In this document: positions 53,735-58,133 of the stretch, piece by piece | Layout: each line of letters opens with the position of its first letter | How positions within the stretch are numbered: the first letter of the stretch is position 1 | Assembly (NCBI GenBank): GCA_944381105.1 | Contig: CALWJU010000017.1 | Span: forward strand, 1-58,133 | DNA length: 58,133 nucleotides | Reading direction: 5' to 3' | Source of the DNA: an uncultured Clostridia bacterium | GTDB lineage: Bacteria > Bacillota > Clostridia > Christensenellales > UBA1242 | Translations under genes and position numbers: made by a program | The notes under the pieces: generated by a model | What the model saw: the letters and a program-made list of their open reading frames with translations, nothing else | Told to the model about the DNA's origin: nothing | Database searches by the model: none

Positions 53735-54800
53735 TTTAAACAAAAAAATGAACAGTGCTATTATGTTTTGCGTTAAGATAGTACTTGTACTATCTATAAC
53801 ACTTGCATCATGCGGGCTTTTAAATTTTTTGCTTGTCCCTACACTCGATTCTTCTGTTGTTGGTATAAGTATGATTGATGCAAATAGACAAGAAGACAAT
53901 ATAGATATCATGATGATGGGAACTAGTCGCACATATAGAGGAGTAGATGCACCTTATTTAAGCGAAGAACTAAATAAAAATGTTTTTGATATAGTATCAA
54001 ATAGTGCGACGTATGTTTCGATTTATCATCTTTTAGTGGAATTATGTAAAAATAACACACCTGAAAAAGTATTTTTAGAGGTTTCATCAGTGAATTTCAA
54101 AAGAGATACAGGTACAGAAGATGAATATATCTACCATTTGCTTACAGGTGAAAATAAAGAAGAATATAAAAATGCAATATCGCTTGATTATAGCGACCTT
54201 GGAATATTTGAATTTGTAAATTATCTTAAAAATTTTGCTAATGGAAAATTTGCTCAAAACGTAAGTTACAAAGTAAATTCTTTGCCACTTGGTAGTACTG
54301 ATTATTATGATAATTGCGAGTATAGAGGAAAAGGTTTTTCCTATGCTAACGCTACATGCGAGGGTAAAGAAATGGTTTTACCAAATTCATATTTAACAAA
54401 TGGAGATGCTTGGGAGGAGGAACATCTCAACGAAAAAGCGCTTGAATATTTTTATAAAATTATAGATTATTGTAATGCTAATAATATTGAACTTGTATTG
54501 TACTCTCTACCTTATCCAAAAATAATAATTGAAAAATATTATGATGATTTTACTCAATTTGATATATCTTTTCATTCTTACATAGAAAAATATGATGATT
54601 TAGTCTACCTAGACTTTACAAAGGTAAAAAGTCAATTTATGGATTTATCAACAGATTATTTTTATAACGCCAATCATTGCAACGGTACTGGTGCCGATGT
54701 CTTATCTCCAATAATAAGTGAGATTATGAAAGAAATAGAAAGTAATACTTATCAATATAATAATTGGTTTTATGATGCTTATGAACAGTTATTTGTTTAA
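53721..54800 (+). CDS. DltD-like / SGNH-type extracytoplasmic protein
   Basis: 359 aa. An N-terminal membrane anchor (about 14-38) is followed by a periplasm-facing domain. MMGTSRTYRGVD resembles the Gx-S nucleophile block of DltD and AlgX/AlgJ-type SGNH proteins. Near the end, FYNANHCNGTGADVLS aligns with the D-x-x-H-x-x-x-x-G block but has Asn in place of Asp. In Dlt systems this protein completes transfer to the wall polymer. The start follows GGAGG and overlaps the MBOAT gene by 14 nt. The family call rests on motif and context. Confidence 0.8.
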   Translation: MKTSDLNKKMNSAIMFCVKIVLVLSITLASCGLLNFLLVPTLDSSVVGISMIDANRQEDNIDIMMMGTSRTYRGVDAPYLSEELNKNVFDIVSNSATYVSIYHLLVELCKNNTPEKVFLEVSSVNFKRDTGTEDEYIYHLLTGENKEEYKNAISLDYSDLGIFEFVNYLKNFANGKFAQNVSYKVNSLPLGSTDYYDNCEYRGKGFSYANATCEGKEMVLPNSYLTNGDAWEEEHLNEKALEYFYKIIDYCNANNIELVLYSLPYPKIIIEKYYDDFTQFDISFHSYIEKYDDLVYLDFTKVKSQFMDLSTDYFYNANHCNGTGADVLSPIISEIMKEIESNTYQYNNWFYDAYEQLFV

Positions 54801-54832
54801 TAAGAAAAATCAAAGTAAAACAAGGAGGAATT

Positions 54833-56341
54833 ATGAATATCGCAAGTTTACTAGAAAATGCCAAACAAAATTATAGTACAAAGGTGGCATATAAATATCA
54901 CGAAGATAGTATAACCTTTGAATCTGTTTATGAAATGGCGTATAGAACAGCAAGTAAAATAATTGAATATAGTGAAGAAAATAAACCGATAGTTGTAATA
55001 GCAAACAAAAATTTATACATTCCTTCTATTTATTTAGGAATAGCACTTGCAAATTGTTACTATATTCCTCTTTCAACAGAAATGCCAATAAGTAAATTGC
55101 AATCTATCGTAGAATTTACAGAAACAAGATTGATTATTTGTGATAACGAATCAAAAGATATTGTTGATACTTTAAATTTTAAAGGAAATATATTTTCAAT
55201 AGATGATTTTTGTAATCATGAAATCAATTATCAAAAGGTAAACGAAAGAAAAAACAGAATTGTAGATACTAATCCGCTATATGTAATTTTTACATCAGGT
55301 TCGACTGGTTTACCAAAGGGGGTTGTTACAAGTCATAGTTCAGTTGTTGATTATGTAACTACTTTTGCAGATACTTTTAATATATTTGAAGATGAAATTT
55401 TTGGTAATCAAGCCCCTCTTGACTATATTGCAGGTATTAGAGATATTTATATTCCTCTTATTAAAGGGTGTAAATGTGTTTTCTTACAAAAGAATTTATT
55501 CTCAACCCCAAAACTTTTAATTGAAAAATTAAATGAAGAGAAAATAACAACAATTTGCTGGGTAAGTTCGGCATTATCTATATGTTGCCAACTTAATGTA
55601 TTCAAGGAAATAAAACCTAAATACTTAAAAAAAGTGTTTTTTACAGGATCAGTTTTGGATGTTAAATATCTAAATGAATGGGTTAACATTCTTCCTAACG
55701 CACTATTTGTCAATCATTATGGGCCAACAGAGATAACAGCAAGTTGTACATACTTTAAAGTTGATAATAACTATGAATATAAAAATAATATACCTATTGG
55801 AAAGGCTTTTAAAAATAGAAATGTGTTTATATTAACAGAAGATAACAAAATAGCAAAAATGAACGAAAAAGGACAAATTTGTGTTACAGGAAATTGCCTT
55901 TCATTAGGTTACTATAAGAATAGAGAAAAAACGAAGGAGTGTTTTGTCCAAAATCCAATAAATAATGAATATTTGCAATTGATGTATAAGACAGGAGATA
56001 TAGGCTACTTAGGAGAAGATGGAAATCTCCACTTTTGCGGAAGACTTGATAATCAAATCAAACATATGGGACATCGTGTAGAACTTGGAGATATAGAGTC
56101 TTGTGCAAATTCATGCGTTGGGATAAATGAAACATGTTGTATATATGATAGCAAGAGATCGGTCATAATAATGTTTTATAGTGGTAATACGAATGCAGGA
56201 GAAATTAGTAAGTATTTGCGTCAAAGTATGCCATCATTTATGATACCGAGAAAGTTTATAAAAATTGAAAATCTGCCAAAACTTTATAATGGCAAATTAG
56301 ATAGACAGTCTTTAATCAAACAGGCAGGTATTGAAATATGA
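54833..56341 (+). CDS. Stand-alone amino acid adenylation enzyme, DltA-like
   Basis: 502 aa, the length of DltA. Core motifs: IFTSGSTGLPKGVVTSH (A3), QAPLDYIAGIRDIY (A4; the Asp that binds the amino group is kept), NHYGPTEIT (A5), YKTGDIGYLGEDG (A7) and the catalytic Lys in YNGKLDRQSL (A10). It activates an amino acid with ATP and loads it onto the carrier protein encoded three genes later. D-Ala is likely but not proven. AGGAGG precedes the ATG. It overlaps the GNAT gene by 4 nt. Confidence 0.92.
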   Translation: MNIASLLENAKQNYSTKVAYKYHEDSITFESVYEMAYRTASKIIEYSEENKPIVVIANKNLYIPSIYLGIALANCYYIPLSTEMPISKLQSIVEFTETRLIICDNESKDIVDTLNFKGNIFSIDDFCNHEINYQKVNERKNRIVDTNPLYVIFTSGSTGLPKGVVTSHSSVVDYVTTFADTFNIFEDEIFGNQAPLDYIAGIRDIYIPLIKGCKCVFLQKNLFSTPKLLIEKLNEEKITTICWVSSALSICCQLNVFKEIKPKYLKKVFFTGSVLDVKYLNEWVNILPNALFVNHYGPTEITASCTYFKVDNNYEYKNNIPIGKAFKNRNVFILTEDNKIAKMNEKGQICVTGNCLSLGYYKNREKTKECFVQNPINNEYLQLMYKTGDIGYLGEDGNLHFCGRLDNQIKHMGHRVELGDIESCANSCVGINETCCIYDSKRSVIIMFYSGNTNAGEISKYLRQSMPSFMIPRKFIKIENLPKLYNGKLDRQSLIKQAGIEI

Positions 56342-57153
56342 GAAGGATAAAAGATATAAATGAATATGATAATATAATAAACAAGGCTACAAGAAATAAA
56401 TTTAAAAATGTAAATTGTTATCTTATGCCAAATGAAATAAGAGAATACACCAAAGACGAGCGTCTCTTTTATCTTGAAAATGATAATATTTTGGAAATTA
56501 TAGAAATACATGACTTGTTTTGTAAGGTTTGCTTTTATGCAAAGGACAATATCGAATTTTTAAAGTTTGATTTAAATCGACCAATTTTATTAGATTTGCC
56601 ATATAACAATATAAAAAATGAAAAGTTTGAAAAAATAGATAAAAACCTAAAAGAAGTGGGTTTTAGTTTGAATAGTCAGTCTTCTCGAATGACAAAGAAA
56701 GATTATATTTATAAAGAGTATAGTTCAGACATCTTTAAAGATTTTAAAATACAGAAAATGGAAAATGATGAATTGATAGATATTCTAAAAATCTGGAATG
56801 AAAATTTTAATCCTTTAAAAAACCTTCTATATAGCGATAATGAATTGTTAAGTCATAAGAATGATATATATGTTTGTATAGATAAAGACAATAAGATTGT
56901 AGGTGCTATGGAGATTGTTATAAATGGAAAGTCTGGTTGGATAGAAAAAATAGCAATAAAAAAAGATTACCAAGGTAGAGGAATAGGAACTTTTATGGAA
57001 ATATTTTATATAAACCTTTGTAAATCATTAGGAATTAAAAATCTTTTGTTATATACTATTGATGACGATTATAAAGCGCAAAATTTTCATAAAAAATTCG
57101 GATTTGAATATGATGGAAAACATAATTGTCAATATATTTATAGTAGGAGTTAA
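56338..57153 (+). CDS. GNAT-family acetyltransferase embedded in the Dlt-like operon
   Basis: 271 aa. The C-terminal GNAT fold (about 150-271) has NKIVGAMEIV, the acetyl-CoA loop DYQGRGIGTFM and the final AQNFHKKFGF. The N-terminal 140 residues are an extra domain I do not recognise, perhaps a degenerate second GNAT copy. Classical dlt operons lack such a gene. It may N-acetylate the activated amino acid or the product. The start uses the ATGA overlap with the adenylation gene. The carrier protein follows 3 nt after its stop. Confidence 0.85.
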   Translation: MRRIKDINEYDNIINKATRNKFKNVNCYLMPNEIREYTKDERLFYLENDNILEIIEIHDLFCKVCFYAKDNIEFLKFDLNRPILLDLPYNNIKNEKFEKIDKNLKEVGFSLNSQSSRMTKKDYIYKEYSSDIFKDFKIQKMENDELIDILKIWNENFNPLKNLLYSDNELLSHKNDIYVCIDKDNKIVGAMEIVINGKSGWIEKIAIKKDYQGRGIGTFMEIFYINLCKSLGIKNLLLYTIDDDYKAQNFHKKFGFEYDGKHNCQYIYSRS

Positions 57154-57156
57154 ATT

Positions 57157-57387
57157 ATGGATAAACTTATGGAAATACTTACAGAAGCAAGACCAGATCT
57201 TGATTTTGAAAAGGAAACAAGACTCATAGATGATGACATTTTAGATAGTTTTGATATTATAACAATAGTCGGAGAAATAAACGAGGCATTTGATATTAAT
57301 ATCAATGTTGGAGACCTTGTGCCAGAAAATTTTAATAGTGCAAAGGCTATTTGGCAAGTTGTTCAAAAATATATGAATGAAGAATAG
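57157..57387 (+). CDS. Acyl/aminoacyl carrier protein, DltC-like
   Basis: 76 aa. It is a four-helix carrier protein with the phosphopantetheine attachment Ser31 in DDDILDSFDIITIV. The length and the DSFD-like block fit DltC. It accepts the amino acid from the adenylation enzyme and presents it to the MBOAT protein. GTAGGAG precedes the ATG. It is the last gene of the operon. Confidence 0.92.
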   Translation: MDKLMEILTEARPDLDFEKETRLIDDDILDSFDIITIVGEINEAFDININVGDLVPENFNSAKAIWQVVQKYMNEE

Positions 57388-57452
57388 TATAAACATGAAA
57401 TATATATCAAAGTGTCAATTATTTGTAAAAAAACTCCTAAGGTTAAACCTTT

Positions 57453-57524
57453 TTGAAACTAGCATAATAAAATAAAAGAACTCTACACATAAGAGTAAAA
57501 TTCTTTTTATATTAGTTTCAAAAA
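57453..57524. repeat. Covarying hairpin element, copy 1
   Basis: The outer arms TTGAAACTA and TAGTTTCAA enclose an inner hairpin, ACTCT-ACACATA-AGAGT, itself inside AAAGAA/TTCTTT. The same design recurs at 57548-57615 with a different but still paired inner stem. It may act as a terminator for the Dlt-like operon or be a small inverted-repeat element. Confidence 0.75.
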
Positions 57525-57547
57525 TAACGGCCTAAAGTTAAAACATA

Positions 57548-57615
57548 TTGAAACTAGCAGAATAAAAAAAGAACTATACACATAAATATAGTTTCTTTTT
57601 TTATTAGTTTCAAAA
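57548..57615. repeat. Covarying hairpin element, copy 2
   Basis: The outer arms TTGAAACTAG and TTAGTTTCAA are kept. The inner stem is ACTAT(A)/(T)ATAGT around CACATAA, replacing ACTCT/AGAGT of copy 1. Its right arm runs straight into the recombinase remnant, so its insertion or recombination may have truncated that gene. Confidence 0.75.
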
Positions 57616-58050
57616 TCAATAGACTAATAGACTCTATTTTAAACGCAATGGAAAAAGGTATAATAACAAATTCAACACAAGAAAGACTTATGAAACTTGA
57701 AAATGAAAAAGCAATACTTGAAGATAAAGTTGAGTATGAACAAAACCATCAAATAAAACCACTTGAAAAAGAGCAAATAGTAAATTTTTTAAAAGTATAT
57801 GCAAGAAAACAATTTGATAACAAAACAGATAAAAACGAGTTCTTTAACAATTTCATTTTGAAAGTGTTACTTTACAATGACAAAATTACAATAGTTTACA
57901 ACACAAGTTTAAACCCAGCAGAAGAAATATATAACCGACCAAATGATAATGATGATAACAATGACAATAGTGACAATGGAACGACTATTTATAAGAAAGA
58001 AATAGAAATTTCAGACGATGAAAATAAGGACGAAGCGTCCTTGCGTAAAC
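57609..58050 (+). pseudogene. C-terminal remnant of a serine recombinase
   Basis: The open frame lacks an N-terminus. It reads INRLIDSILNAMEKGIITN, then a coiled coil (RLMKLENEKAILEDKVEYE) and PLEKEQIVNFLKVYARKQF. A final beta segment VLLYNDKITIVYN follows: this is the standard C-terminal part of large serine recombinases. It aligns with the last visible part of the recombinase at the left edge but is a different copy. The frame stays open through the tRNA terminator and the tRNA to the window edge, which shows that its original end is also lost or fused. Confidence 0.8.
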
Positions 58051-58084
58051 TAAAAAAATTGCCGTTTGAGTTCAAACGACAATT
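58051..58084 (-). terminator. tRNA-Ser terminator
   Basis: Minus strand: the stem AATTGTCGTTTGA/TCAAACGGCAATT is paired throughout if one G-U is allowed, and is followed by T7. On the plus strand the same pair would be a C-A mismatch, so it works in the tRNA direction. Confidence 0.8.
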
Positions 58085-58087
58085 GTT

Positions 58088-58133
58088 TGGCGGAGAGTTA
58101 GGGATTCGAACCCCAGATACCTTTCGGTATGCC
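58088..58133 (-). tRNA. tRNA-Ser, 3' part (gene continues beyond the window)
   Basis: The minus strand ends in CTCTCCGCCA: acceptor arm, discriminator G and encoded CCA. It is preceded by a T arm with the loop GGTTCGAAT and a long variable arm ATACC-GAAA-GGTAT. The long variable arm with discriminator G points to tRNA-Ser. The anticodon lies outside the window. Confidence 0.85.

Noticed and set aside
58088..58133. C-terminal protein segment GELGIRTPDTFRYA
   Set aside because: It is the antisense translation of a tRNA-Ser 3' end, a common false coding call, and not part of a real protein.
1..58133. CRISPR arrays, rRNA genes, IS transposases
   Set aside because: No regular 25-40-bp repeats with spacers, no rRNA-like conserved segments and no transposase motifs were seen on either strand.

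Overview
The window is a very AT-rich chromosomal segment of a low-GC Bacillota, most likely an uncultured gut Clostridia-type bacterium. The basis is a Spo0A homologue, a Soj/Spo0J-type ParA/ParB pair with two textbook parS sites, rubrerythrin, a SufC/SufB-only Fe-S gene pair, a DltABCD-like operon and strong AGGAGG-type ribosome binding sites. The species cannot be named from the sequence.

Layout. 1-4.9 kb is an accessory island: a serine recombinase running off the left edge, an unknown gene, a membrane-anchored XRE regulator, and a run of small immunity-type genes (DUF1871-like, SMI1/KNR4-like, two paralogous CPCC zinc-ribbon proteins). The unknown gene and the regulator sit behind two near-identical 47-bp promoter/operator repeats. 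5-12 kb holds core and surface genes: prfA, a membrane-domain-PrmC fusion, an SH3-like membrane-anchored protein, a coiled-coil fibre-like protein, a small membrane protein, a radical SAM protein, an Smr protein and a Spo0A homologue whose phospho-acceptor Asp is Glu. 12.2-31.5 kb is one minus-strand gene of 6412 codons, one third of the window, for a giant secreted, membrane-anchored repeat protein.

31.6-49.5 kb is the origin neighbourhood: trpS (minus), then parA-parB, two parS sites, rbr, mnmE, rsmG, dut, dnaA, a dnaA-dnaN spacer with DnaA boxes (probable oriC), dnaN, a divergent sufC-sufB pair, a DUF4116 protein, recF, a YqeY-like gene and a phosphoesterase. The gene set is typical of a bacterial origin, but order and orientation are not: mnmE, rsmG and parAB point toward dnaA, and rnpA, rpmH, yidC, mnmG and gyrBA are absent. 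49.5-49.8 kb holds two gap-free 136-bp tandem repeats whose stems carry compensatory changes. 49.9-57.4 kb has a lipoprotein, an unknown gene and a five-gene Dlt-like operon (MBOAT, DltD-like, adenylation enzyme, GNAT, carrier protein). The right edge has two covarying hairpins, a truncated recombinase remnant and the 3' end of a tRNA-Ser on the minus strand.

How they fit: three themes recur. First, cell-surface building (giant adhesin-like protein, SH3 protein, fibre-like protein, lipoproteins, Dlt-like operon). Second, replication and segregation around oriC/parS. Third, mobile or repetitive DNA at both edges. Six genes (membrane-domain-prmC, SH3 protein, radical SAM, mnmE, sufC, recF) lack a Shine-Dalgarno site and have a -10 box exactly 6 nt before ATG, which predicts leaderless transcripts.
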